This document shows, piece after piece, positions 16,575-25,432 of a stretch of DNA of 60,974 nucleotides. Source of the stretch: Gardnerella vaginalis. GTDB taxonomy: Bacteria; Actinomycetota; Actinomycetes; Actinomycetales; Bifidobacteriaceae. Under the pieces are notes generated by a model, which saw nothing but the letters and a program-made list of their open reading frames with translations, had not been told where the DNA came from and did no database searches. Where the stretch lies: positions 1-60,974 of the forward strand of contig NZ_KQ961850.1 in assembly GCF_001563665.1 (NCBI RefSeq). The letters are read 5' to 3'. The first letter of the stretch is position 1. Every line of letters begins with the position of its first letter. The translations under genes were made by a program, and so were the position numbers.

Positions 16575-18269
16575 ATGGCAATATTTAGTTCTTTAACAGA
16601 CCGACTTTCTTCTGCATTTAAAAATTTGCGTAGCAAAGGCAAACTTTCTGATGCTGATATTGATGGTACTGTTCGTGAGATTCGTCGTGCATTACTTGAT
16701 GCAGATGTTGCTCTTGAAGTAGTTAGATCTTTTACAGCTCGTGTTCGCGAACGTGCTCTTGGTGAGGAAGTTTCGCGCGCGCTAAATCCTGCACAACAAG
16801 TAGTTCGTATTGTAAATGATGAATTGACGCAAGTTCTCGGTTCTGGTGTTGATAGACCTTTGAATTTTGCAAAATATCCTCCTACTGTAATAATGCTTGC
16901 AGGCTTACAAGGTGCTGGTAAAACTACTTTGGCTGGAAAGCTTGGATATTGGCTTAAAGATTCTGGTCATACTCCTTTGCTTGTTGCAGCTGATTTACAA
17001 CGTCCTAACGCTGTTACACAGTTGCAAGTAGTAGCAGAGCGTGCAGGAGTTGCAGTGTATGCTCCGCAAAAAGGTGTGCAAACTGGTGGAGATAATTTAG
17101 CTGCCCCTGGAGTAACTGTTGGAGATCCTGTTAAAGTTGCTAGTGACGCAATCGAATTTGCTCGAAATAAAATGTATGACACTGTGATCATTGATACAGC
17201 AGGTCGTTTGGGCGTAGATGATGCGTTAATGCAGCAAGCTCGTAATATTCGCGATGCTGTTAATCCTCAAGAAGTGCTTTTTGTTATTGATGCAATGATT
17301 GGCCAAGATGCTGTTCGTACAGCTCAAGCGTTCAATGAAGGTGTTGATTTTACTGGAGTTGTGCTTTCTAAGCTTGATGGCGATGCTCGTGGTGGAGCTG
17401 CATTATCTGTAGCGAGTGTTACAGGTAAGCCAATTTTGTTTGCTTCAACTGGTGAAGGTTTGAAGGATTTTGAAATCTTCCATCCTGATCGCATGGCATC
17501 TCGCATACTTGATATGGGAGATATTCTCACTCTGATAGAGCATGCGCAAAAGCAATTTGATGAGGAAGAAGCTCGTAAAGCTGCATCTAAGATTTCTGAA
17601 GGTACTTTTGGATTTGATGACTTTTTAGATCAACTTCAGCAAGTTAGAAAACTTGGATCTATGAAACAATTGCTTTCAATGATTCCAGGTATGGCTCAAC
17701 ATCGTAAAGAGCTTGAGCAATTTGATGATCGTCAGATAGATAAAACTGAGGCGATTATACGTTCTATGACTCCGTTTGAACGTAGGAATCCTAAGATTAT
17801 TGATGGTTCTCGTCGTGCTCGTATTGCTGCAGGCTCTGGTTGTACTGTGAGTGCTGTTAATTCATTATTGCAACGTTTTGAGCAAGCAGCAAAGTTTATG
17901 AAGCGTATGGGTGCAGGTGTTCCAGGAATGGGCGGTATGCCTGGTTTTGGTGGACCTAGCCAGAAATCAAAGCGTAAAGATAAGAAAAATTCTAAGAAGA
18001 AGGGTTCTAAGTCAGGGAATCCTATGCGCCGTGAAGCTGAACAAATTGCACTACGCGCGCGACTTAGTGGAGCTGGTTCGTATAATAATTCCACAAATTC
18101 TTACGATAATAACAATGTGGATTCTGAGCCTAATATGATGAATGTTCCTTCAAGTCTAAAAGATTTGCTTTCGTCACAAGGGCAGAATAATTTATCTGAT
18201 TTGCCGCAAATGCCTGATTTGCCGCCAAACTTAGGCGAAGGATTATCTGGTCTTTTTGGATCGAAGTAA
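16575..18269 (+). CDS. ffh: Signal recognition particle protein (Ffh)
   Basis: SRP54 GTPase that brings nascent membrane proteins to FtsY and the Sec translocon. The N domain is residues 1-90. The G domain shows GLQGAGKTTLAGKLG, DTAGRLGVDD, and SKLDGDARGGAALS. The M domain contains MKQLLSMIPGM and a Met/Gly-rich stretch (MGAGVPGMGGMPGFG) with the basic RNA-binding region. At 564 residues it is longer than typical (~450-480) because of a Lys-rich, then Asn/Ser-rich C-terminal tail. It follows cysS by 18 bases and is followed closely by sohB. Confidence 0.96.
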   Translation: MAIFSSLTDRLSSAFKNLRSKGKLSDADIDGTVREIRRALLDADVALEVVRSFTARVRERALGEEVSRALNPAQQVVRIVNDELTQVLGSGVDRPLNFAKYPPTVIMLAGLQGAGKTTLAGKLGYWLKDSGHTPLLVAADLQRPNAVTQLQVVAERAGVAVYAPQKGVQTGGDNLAAPGVTVGDPVKVASDAIEFARNKMYDTVIIDTAGRLGVDDALMQQARNIRDAVNPQEVLFVIDAMIGQDAVRTAQAFNEGVDFTGVVLSKLDGDARGGAALSVASVTGKPILFASTGEGLKDFEIFHPDRMASRILDMGDILTLIEHAQKQFDEEEARKAASKISEGTFGFDDFLDQLQQVRKLGSMKQLLSMIPGMAQHRKELEQFDDRQIDKTEAIIRSMTPFERRNPKIIDGSRRARIAAGSGCTVSAVNSLLQRFEQAAKFMKRMGAGVPGMGGMPGFGGPSQKSKRKDKKNSKKKGSKSGNPMRREAEQIALRARLSGAGSYNNSTNSYDNNNVDSEPNMMNVPSSLKDLLSSQGQNNLSDLPQMPDLPPNLGEGLSGLFGSK

Positions 18270-18295
18270 AAGATATTTAGTAGTGAGGTTTATTT

Positions 18296-19429
18296 ATGTT
18301 TTGGAATATTTTATCTCAATATGGCTTATTCTTAATGAAAGTTATAACTGGAGTTATTGCTCTTGTATGTATTTTAGCTTCGTTTAAAAAGTCAAGTAAA
18401 TCTGATGATGACGATAAAAAAGAGATTACTATCGTCAATTTGAATGAAAAATATGATGATCAAAAAGATAAGCTTGAAGATGTTATGATTCTTAGTGGTT
18501 CTAAAGAAGAACGTAAGGCATCTAAAGAAGCAGAAAAACGAAAGAAAAAAGAAGAGAAGGAAAAGAAAAAGGAAGAGAAAGCAAAGTCTAAACAAGAAGC
18601 TAAGAATGCTTCTAAAACTTCTAATGACACTAATTTGGAAGTTAAAGATTCAGATGCAAATTCTTCTAAAAAGTCGCGTCTTTTCGTTCTAAAATTCTCT
18701 GGAAGTGTTAGCGCTAATGAAGTGAACGATTTGCGCGAAGAAATTACAGCTATGCTTTCTTTAGCTAAAGATGGAGATGAAGCTTTACTTCAGCTTGAAA
18801 GCCCTGGAGGATCAGTAGACGGATACGGCTTAGGTGCATCGCAATTACAACGTATTCGAAATCATAATATTCCTCTTACTGTTGCAGTAGACAGAGTTGC
18901 AGCTAGTGGCGGATATATGATGGCTTGCATAGCAGATCGCATTGTTGCAGCGCCTTTTAGTGCTATTGGATCTATTGGAGTTGTGGCACAAATTCCTAAT
19001 GTTCACAGATTCTTGAAGAATCATGATGTTGATGTTGATGTTGTAACTGCTGGTAAATATAAGCGCACTATGACTGTTTTTGGAGAAAATACTGAAGAAG
19101 GAAAGCAAAAGTTCAAAGAAGAATTGAATGAAGTTCATCAATTGTTCAAAGATTTTGTGAGTACGCATCGTCCGCAAGTAGATATCGATAAAATCGCAAC
19201 AGGAGAGTATTGGTATGCTGCGCGCGCTATTGAGTTGAAACTGGTTGATGCTTTAGGAACTAGCGATGATTTAATAGTTGATGCTATGAAAGATAAAGAT
19301 GTTTATCTTATAACTACTAAAAAGTCTAAGTCCTTAGTAGAAAAAGTTGGTTTGAGAGCTGAAGCTGCAGTAGAAAATATTATTACTAATGTGATATATA
19401 AGAATTCTACTAACGCACGTGTTATGTAA
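18296..19429 (+). CDS. sohB: SohB-type S49 family inner-membrane serine peptidase
   Basis: Peptidase of the SppA/SohB (S49) family with a Ser-Lys dyad. It has an N-terminal membrane segment (about residues 9-29, QYGLFLMKVITGV...), a long charged Lys/Glu coiled-coil-like region (about 35-125), then the peptidase domain. Serine S204 sits in VAASGGYMMAC and lysine K256 in TAGKYKRTM, both exactly 26 residues later than the E. coli SohB catalytic pair as I recall it (S178, K230). The match to the proteobacterial form extends even to the N-terminal YGLFL and VNLNEKY segments, which suggests transfer. Position: 27 bases after ffh. Substrates are unknown; probable role in membrane protein or signal-peptide turnover. 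Confidence 0.9.
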   Translation: MFWNILSQYGLFLMKVITGVIALVCILASFKKSSKSDDDDKKEITIVNLNEKYDDQKDKLEDVMILSGSKEERKASKEAEKRKKKEEKEKKKEEKAKSKQEAKNASKTSNDTNLEVKDSDANSSKKSRLFVLKFSGSVSANEVNDLREEITAMLSLAKDGDEALLQLESPGGSVDGYGLGASQLQRIRNHNIPLTVAVDRVAASGGYMMACIADRIVAAPFSAIGSIGVVAQIPNVHRFLKNHDVDVDVVTAGKYKRTMTVFGENTEEGKQKFKEELNEVHQLFKDFVSTHRPQVDIDKIATGEYWYAARAIELKLVDALGTSDDLIVDAMKDKDVYLITTKKSKSLVEKVGLRAEAAVENIITNVIYKNSTNARVM

Positions 19430-19434
19430 TTAAC

Positions 19435-19510
19435 ATGTTTAGATATGTTTAGCTAGATTTAGCTAGTTGGTTATATTTAGATAGCTAGCTATATTTAACT
19501 AGATTTAGTA
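19435..19510 (+). repeat. TTTAGNTAG-rich intergenic repeats
   Basis: Irregular repeats of TTTAGATATG and TTTAGCTAG fill the gap between sohB and dacB. No gene or terminator is seen. Confidence 0.45.
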
Positions 19511-19562
19511 ATTTTTGTAAGTATTTCAAGAAGACTTATTAAGAGATTTTGAAGGTATAGTA

Positions 19563-21212
19563 ATGGTCAATTCAGAAGAGTCTATGCGCGATGTTAGCGA
19601 ATTTTCTGATTCTGATATTGTAAAAAATATATCTTCTAGTGATTCTTCTAGTAGTAATTCTTTAAGTAGTGATACTTCTAGTGATTCTTCTAGTGAGTCT
19701 TCTGATAAGTCTTCTAGTGATACTTCAAGTAACAATACTTTAAGTAGTTCTTCTATCGGGCGTTCTCGTAATTATTCTTATAAATTACGCTGGTTTACAG
19801 TAATAGTTTCTTTTATCTTAAGCATTTCCGTGGCTTTTTCGTATATTTTATTTGATATTTACGATATTATTCCAGGTCCGCTAACTATCAAATCCGTAAA
19901 TCGTGTAAATCCAATCGAACGAGAAGATAGTTTCTTAAGCGTTTCATCCGTTTCATCACAAGCTGAAGCTGGAAGTAGTATAGATAAGGATTCAGCACAA
20001 TCTCTTATAAAATCTTTAGTTGAAGATGCCGGTGTTGGCAATGATGTTTCTGTTGTAATAGAAGACTTTCATGGTAATGTTGTTGCAACGCACAATCCAG
20101 ACATACCTAGAGAGCCTGCTTCTACTCTTAAAACTCTAACTGCTGCTGTTGCGTCACACACATTAGATATGGGATCTACTTTAGACACATTCGTATATGC
20201 TCTTAACGCTAAAGCTTCGAAGATTGTGTTAAAAGGCAATGGAGATATGCTCTTAGGTGCAGGTGAAAACGATATCAACCATGTAAATGGCAGAGCTGGT
20301 TTAGCTACTCTAGCGAAGAATACTGCTATAGCTTTGAAGAATAGGGGAATTTCGTCTGTTCATCTTTCTGTTGATGATTCGTTATTTGGTGAAAAACGCT
20401 ATCCACCTCTTGTTCATGAAAATAACGAAGGAAATTATTATTATGAGCCGACTTCATCTATGGCTATAGATTGCGGTCGTAAGCGTAATTTTAATTATTG
20501 GCTTAGCTTGGGTCATGATGCAGATGATTTAGATGATTACCCTCCTTTAGATCAAAATCAACCTAAAAAGGTAGCAGAAACTTTCGTTGATTTGTTATCA
20601 AAGCAAGGTATTAGCGTTGATTTTTCTGGTGAAATAAGTAAAAGCAAGTCTTTAATTACTCCGAATGCTTTTCCAATTGCGCATGTATCATCTGCAACTT
20701 TAAGCGAGATACTTGGATATATGCTTAGACGTTCTGACAATTCACTTGCAGAAGAATTTGGACGTTTAACAGCTTTAGCTAAAGGTGAAAGTAATTCTCC
20801 TGAAGGTGCTGTTAAAAGTGTTGTTGAAGGATTAAAAAAATTAGGTGTTAATACTGAAGGTTTGCATATGTCTGATTGTTCAGGACTTTCACCTAAGTCT
20901 TCATTGCGAGTGACTACTTTAGCTCAAGTGCAGTTACTTAATTTGAGAGCTGGAAAAGGTTCTGCTGCTGCACAAGGATTAGCTTTGCCTGGATTTATTG
21001 GTTCTGCTCGTAGATTGTTGAAAGATGAGTCTGCTCTTGGAATGATAAGAGTAAAAACTGGATCCTTAGATAAAGTTACTTCTTTGACTGGAAACGTAAC
21101 TCGAAAAAAGGGTGGTACTCTTGTTTTTGCTGTTGTTGTAAATAATCCTAAGAGTCATGGAATGTCTTTTGCAGCAATTAGTAAATTTATGAGCGCTTTA
21201 CCGAATTTATAA
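19563..21212 (+). CDS. dacB: D-alanyl-D-alanine carboxypeptidase/endopeptidase (PBP4, S13 family)
   Basis: Penicillin-binding hydrolase that trims stem peptides or cross-links of peptidoglycan. The first ~70 residues are a cytoplasmic Ser/Asp-rich segment, followed by one membrane anchor (about 77-98, WFTVIVSFILSISVAFSYIL) and an extracytoplasmic S13 domain. Catalytic motifs are STLK at 187-190, SDN in RRSDNSLAEEFG and KTG in RVKTGSLDKV. The acidic N-terminal extension is not part of the family. Located just before tilS-hpt-ftsH, a known actinobacterial arrangement. The stop codon lies in a 22-bp tandem duplication. Confidence 0.93.
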   Translation: MVNSEESMRDVSEFSDSDIVKNISSSDSSSSNSLSSDTSSDSSSESSDKSSSDTSSNNTLSSSSIGRSRNYSYKLRWFTVIVSFILSISVAFSYILFDIYDIIPGPLTIKSVNRVNPIEREDSFLSVSSVSSQAEAGSSIDKDSAQSLIKSLVEDAGVGNDVSVVIEDFHGNVVATHNPDIPREPASTLKTLTAAVASHTLDMGSTLDTFVYALNAKASKIVLKGNGDMLLGAGENDINHVNGRAGLATLAKNTAIALKNRGISSVHLSVDDSLFGEKRYPPLVHENNEGNYYYEPTSSMAIDCGRKRNFNYWLSLGHDADDLDDYPPLDQNQPKKVAETFVDLLSKQGISVDFSGEISKSKSLITPNAFPIAHVSSATLSEILGYMLRRSDNSLAEEFGRLTALAKGESNSPEGAVKSVVEGLKKLGVNTEGLHMSDCSGLSPKSSLRVTTLAQVQLLNLRAGKGSAAAQGLALPGFIGSARRLLKDESALGMIRVKTGSLDKVTSLTGNVTRKKGGTLVFAVVVNNPKSHGMSFAAISKFMSALPNL

Positions 21213-21247
21213 AGCGTAAAGTTTTAATTTATAAAGTGTAGCGTTTT
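21204..21247 (+). repeat. 22-bp tandem duplication spanning the dacB stop
   Basis: Two adjacent 22-bp units (21204-21225 and 21226-21247) both start AATTTATAAAG and end GTTTT. They match at 19 of 22 positions. The dacB TAA (21210-21212) is inside the first. Confidence 0.75.
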
Positions 21248-21258
21248 ATAATAAGAAT

Positions 21259-22494
21259 ATGGTTTATTCATCTCGTGTGCGTGCAGGAATTGGCGAAATT
21301 AGCCATTGTTTTGACGAATTAGATTTAACTGTTCAAGATAAACAATTTCTTCGCCATGGCTTTCATGCTCCGAAGTGTGATGCTCCATTGGTTCTTATAG
21401 CGTGTTCTGGCGGCAGGGATTCATTAGCTTTAGTTGCGTTAGCGTCAAAAGTTTGTGCAAGCAGAGGCTTGCGCTGTGGAGTTGTTATTGTTAATCATAA
21501 TTTGCAAAGTTCTTCTGAAAAAGTTGCTATTGAAGCATCTAATCAATGTAAAAAATTGGGTATTAGCTCTGATTTAATTTATATCGAATCAATAAAAGTA
21601 TTAGATAGCGGTATTGGTATAGAAGCTGCTGCTAGAGATGCTAGGTATGCTGCTATTATTCGCCGCGCTAAAATTTTAAATGCGTCAGTCGTATTATTAG
21701 CTCATACTGCTGATGATCAAGCTGAAACCGTTGTTATAGGTTTGCGCGATTCTTCAGGTTTGGAAGCGATTGCTGGTATGAATGCGATTATTTTTAGGGA
21801 TGGTATTAGATTTGCTCGTCCACTTTTGCAAATTACTCGTGATGAAACTACAGGAATTTGTGAAGATTTTTCAATAAAGTGGTGGGATGATCCAACTAAC
21901 GGCGATTGCGTACCTAAAAATCAAGAATTGCATAAGAATTACCCGTTGCGTTCTCGCGTAAGGCATACGCTTATTCCGTATATTTCTCATTTCTTTAATG
22001 CAAATATTGTTAATCTTTTATCTAGAGGTGCGAAGTTAGCACAAGACGATTTAGAATATATTAATTCTCAAGTTGATGATGTTGTTTCTAAAGTTATGAC
22101 AGTTAATTTTTATAGTTCTACTTTTAACGATTCTGACTCTAAGCATTGTGATAATTGCGCTTGTGATAATTGTGCTGATTGCGCTTGCGCTTGCGATTGT
22201 GATAACTGTGCTAGTGATAATTGCGCTAGTAGCATAACTTCGGATAATAAAAATATTGAGATTACTTTAGATGTTAAAACTTTAAAGGATTTCCATATAT
22301 CTATTAGAAGACGTGTTATTGCTCGCGCACTTAGTCTTATGAATCTCAGATTTTCTTCTAGCCATATAACTTCTATAGATGAACTAATTAGTAATTGGCA
22401 TGGTCAAAAGCCAGTTTCTTTACCTTGCAATGTCAAAGCGTGTCGCGTAGGCGTAAAAAACGCTTCAGTCATTCGTTTATGCAATTATAGGTAG
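21259..22494 (+). CDS. tilS: tRNA(Ile)-lysidine synthase
   Basis: Adds lysine to C34 of the AUA-reading tRNA-Ile using ATP; essential for isoleucine/methionine decoding. The N-type ATP pyrophosphatase loop is SGGRDS at residues 50-55, followed by IVNHNLQ and LLAHTADDQAETV. The region about residues 294-330 is an odd insertion with ten cysteines in 26 residues, built of CDNCA-type repeats from a TGTGATAATTGCGCT DNA unit. It is absent from TilS proteins I know. The C-terminal domain continues after it (LPCNVKACRVG). It starts at ATG 21259, just after dacB, and its stop is one base before hpt's ATG. Confidence 0.92.
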   Translation: MVYSSRVRAGIGEISHCFDELDLTVQDKQFLRHGFHAPKCDAPLVLIACSGGRDSLALVALASKVCASRGLRCGVVIVNHNLQSSSEKVAIEASNQCKKLGISSDLIYIESIKVLDSGIGIEAAARDARYAAIIRRAKILNASVVLLAHTADDQAETVVIGLRDSSGLEAIAGMNAIIFRDGIRFARPLLQITRDETTGICEDFSIKWWDDPTNGDCVPKNQELHKNYPLRSRVRHTLIPYISHFFNANIVNLLSRGAKLAQDDLEYINSQVDDVVSKVMTVNFYSSTFNDSDSKHCDNCACDNCADCACACDCDNCASDNCASSITSDNKNIEITLDVKTLKDFHISIRRRVIARALSLMNLRFSSSHITSIDELISNWHGQKPVSLPCNVKACRVGVKNASVIRLCNYR

Positions 22495-22495
22495 C

Positions 22496-23050
22496 ATGCA
22501 GATTTCAGATATACGCGATGACATTGACTATGAATTGATTAGTCATGATGACCTTATGAAGAGAATCCGTGAGGTTGCATCTCAAGTTAGTGAGGATTAT
22601 AAGAATAGTAATCTTTTGCTAGTTGCTGTTCTTAAAGGAGCTGTGAACACGCTTGCTGTATTCTCGCAAGAATTGAGTATCAATGCATCTATGGATTTCA
22701 TGAGTCTTTCAAGTTATGGTTCTGGTACTAAAACAAGTGGTAATATTACTGTCCGCGAAGATTTGAGTACTGATGTTGCAGGTCGCGATATTCTTATCGT
22801 TGAAGATATTGTAGATTCTGGTCGTACTCTAGATTGGTTGGTAAAAGAGCTTAAAAGTCGCGGTGCTGCAAGTGTTAAAGTATTCGCGTTGCTCACTAAG
22901 CCAGCTCGTCGTGAAGTAGATGTAGAGATAAATTATAAAGGTTTTGAAATTCCTGATGCGTTTGTTGTAGGTTTTGGAATGGATTACGATGAACGATACA
23001 GGAATTTGAATTCTATAGCTGTTTTAAAGCCATCAATATATGAGTCTTAA
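22496..23050 (+). CDS. hpt: Hypoxanthine(-guanine) phosphoribosyltransferase
   Basis: Purine salvage enzyme that converts hypoxanthine or guanine plus PRPP to IMP or GMP. It has 184 residues with the PRPP-binding motif VEDIVDSGRT around residue 100, the flexible-loop region MSLSSYGSGTKTSG and the base-binding C-terminus IPDAFVVGFGMDYDERYRNL. It is translated directly after tilS (gap of one base) and precedes ftsH, the conserved tilS-hpt-ftsH order. Confidence 0.96.
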   Translation: MQISDIRDDIDYELISHDDLMKRIREVASQVSEDYKNSNLLLVAVLKGAVNTLAVFSQELSINASMDFMSLSSYGSGTKTSGNITVREDLSTDVAGRDILIVEDIVDSGRTLDWLVKELKSRGAASVKVFALLTKPARREVDVEINYKGFEIPDAFVVGFGMDYDERYRNLNSIAVLKPSIYES

Positions 23051-23131
23051 TATATCAGTTAAGTAATTTGTATTTGAAAATATTATCTGAATTTATGTGT
23101 ATTTAATGGAGTTTGAAAGGAGCCTGATTGT

Positions 23132-25255
23132 ATGGGCGCTTCTCCTATGACACCGCGTGGTCCAATGGGAAATCCTCTTGGTGGAGGGGATAACAATAAT
23201 CCATTTATGAATCCACGATCCCCTCGTAAAGACGGCAAAAAAGGGAATGATAATCGCGATAATCGTCAAGATAATGACGATTCTCGTAAGCCATTTTGGA
23301 AATCGCCTTGGACTTGGATTATACTTTTAGTTCTACTTTCCATAGTCGGTTTCCAGATGTTTGCGCATAATGGAGCGCAAAATATAGACACAAATGATGG
23401 TATATCTTTGTTGAAATCGCATAAGGCGAATTACGTAGAAATCATTGATAATAAGCAATTAGTTAAGCTTACGTTAAATGAAAACTTCCGTAAATTAGAT
23501 ACTCGAAGTAAGCAAAAGCGAGATTATGGTAAGGAAGTGCAATTCTACTACGTTTATGCTCAATCTAAAGATATTGTTAAGCAAGTTAAAGATGCTAAGC
23601 CTGTAAATGGTTGGAATGTGAACATTCAGCAGTCTGGTATTCTTTCTTACTTGTTTACTTCACTTTTGCCTATTTTCATTTTCCTCGGCATGATTTGGCT
23701 CTTGTTTAGCAAAATGGGAGGCAATGCAAGTAGTTTTCTTGGAATGGGTGGACCTCGCGGACGAGGAAAACTTATTGAAGGTAAAACTCCTAATACTAAG
23801 TTTTCTGATGTTGCAGGTGAACAGTCTGCAGTTGAAGAAGTTGAAGAGATTAAGGACTTCTTAAAAGATCCATCTCGTTATAAAGCTTTGGGTGCTAGGA
23901 TTCCGAGAGGTGTGTTACTTTATGGCCCTCCAGGAACTGGTAAGACTTTGTTAGCTCGCGCTATAGCTGGCGAAGCAGGAGTACCGTTCTATGCTATGGC
24001 TGGTTCTGACTTTGTTGAGATGTTTGTTGGTCTTGGTGCTTCTCGTGTGCGTGAGCTTTTCGATGAAGCAAAGAAGAATGCTCCTGCAATTATTTTTATT
24101 GATGAGATTGATGCAGTTGGACGTCGTCGTGGTAGCGGTATGAATGGTGGACACGATGAACGTGAGCAAACTTTGAACCAGCTTCTCGTTGAAATGGATG
24201 GCTTCGATAATGATACGAATTTGATTATTATTGCAGCGACTAATCGTCCAGACGTTCTAGATCCTGCATTACTCCGACCGGGTCGTTTTGATCGTCAAGT
24301 TGCTGTAGAAGCGCCTGATTTGGAAGGACGTGAGGCGATTCTGAAGGTACATGCTAAAGGTAAGCCTTTTGTTCCAGATGTTGATTTGCACATGGTTGCT
24401 GTTCGTACTCCTGGTTTCACTGGTGCTGATTTAGCTAATGTACTTAACGAAGCTGCACTTTTGTGTGCTCGTTCTGGCGCTCAATTGATTGATAATCGCG
24501 CTATTGATGAAGCTATAGATCGTGTTCAAGCAGGACCTCGTAGAAGGTCAAAGGGAATGGCTCTAGATGAGTTACGAAATACTGCTTATCATGAAGGCGG
24601 TCACGCGCTTGTTGCTGCTGCATTGCATCATACTGATCCAGTCACAAAAGTGACGATTTTGCCTCGTGGGCGCGCTCTTGGATACACAGCTGTTATGCCT
24701 ACTGCAGATCGCTATTCTGAATCTAGAAATGAATTGCTTGATCAAATGGCTTATGCTATGGGTGGTAGAACTGCTGAAGAAGTTGTATTCCATGATCCAA
24801 CTACAGGAGCTTCTAACGATATTGAGAAAGCTACTGCAATTGCAAGGAAGATGGTAGTTGAGTACGGTTTTTCATCTAAGCTTGGTTCTGTAAAGTGGAT
24901 GGATGCGGATGATGATTCTTCTGGTTCTCTTGATTCTTTGCAGCCTAGAAAGTTCTCAAATCGTACTGCTGAAGTAATAGATGAGGAAGTTCATAATCTT
25001 ATTGAAACTGCTCATAGCGAAGCATGGGAGATTATCAATAATAATCGCGATGTGTTAGATGAGTTAGTTCGTCAATTGCTTGTAAAAGAAACTTTGAACG
25101 AGAAAGAGCTAAAAGAAATATTTAGTAATATTCGTAAAGCTCCTGAACGTGATTTGTGGCTTTCGAACGAGCAACGACCAGATTCTGATATTCCTCCTGT
25201 TGAAATTCCAGAAGTTTTGAAGCGTAATGTTTCTGATAAACAAAACGCTGATTAG
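23132..25255 (+). CDS. ftsH: ATP-dependent zinc metalloprotease FtsH
   Basis: Hexameric membrane AAA+ protease that degrades misassembled membrane proteins and regulatory substrates. In order: N-terminal Gly/Asn-rich cytoplasmic segment, TM1 (about 55-75), extracytoplasmic domain, TM2 (about 170-192), AAA domain with Walker A GPPGTGKT at 265-272 and [11 protein letters not shown], then the M41 protease domain with zinc motif HEGGH at 487-491. The usual alanine is glycine here, but HExxH is intact. The start follows GAAAGGAGCC. 707 residues, normal for Actinobacteria. Confidence 0.97.
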   Translation: MGASPMTPRGPMGNPLGGGDNNNPFMNPRSPRKDGKKGNDNRDNRQDNDDSRKPFWKSPWTWIILLVLLSIVGFQMFAHNGAQNIDTNDGISLLKSHKANYVEIIDNKQLVKLTLNENFRKLDTRSKQKRDYGKEVQFYYVYAQSKDIVKQVKDAKPVNGWNVNIQQSGILSYLFTSLLPIFIFLGMIWLLFSKMGGNASSFLGMGGPRGRGKLIEGKTPNTKFSDVAGEQSAVEEVEEIKDFLKDPSRYKALGARIPRGVLLYGPPGTGKTLLARAIAGEAGVPFYAMAGSDFVEMFVGLGASRVRELFDEAKKNAPAIIFIDEIDAVGRRRGSGMNGGHDEREQTLNQLLVEMDGFDNDTNLIIIAATNRPDVLDPALLRPGRFDRQVAVEAPDLEGREAILKVHAKGKPFVPDVDLHMVAVRTPGFTGADLANVLNEAALLCARSGAQLIDNRAIDEAIDRVQAGPRRRSKGMALDELRNTAYHEGGHALVAAALHHTDPVTKVTILPRGRALGYTAVMPTADRYSESRNELLDQMAYAMGGRTAEEVVFHDPTTGASNDIEKATAIARKMVVEYGFSSKLGSVKWMDADDDSSGSLDSLQPRKFSNRTAEVIDEEVHNLIETAHSEAWEIINNNRDVLDELVRQLLVKETLNEKELKEIFSNIRKAPERDLWLSNEQRPDSDIPPVEIPEVLKRNVSDKQNAD

Positions 25256-25432
25256 TATTTCTAGTAGATAAGGTTATTTTGTAAATCATTGTAAATAAAT
25301 ATCTTTATAACTAAGTGAATATTTGGAAATAAAATCTTTTAAGTATTGTTGCTTAGTTATTTAAGTTGTATAAAGATATAAATAAATGATTATTATTAAG
25401 TAATCGCTCGAGAGTGAAAAAAGGGGGTCAAT

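Noticed and set aside
24590..24604. FtsH zinc motif HEGGH instead of the common HEAGH
   Set aside because: HExxH ligands are intact and the Ala-to-Gly change is not expected to inactivate the enzyme.
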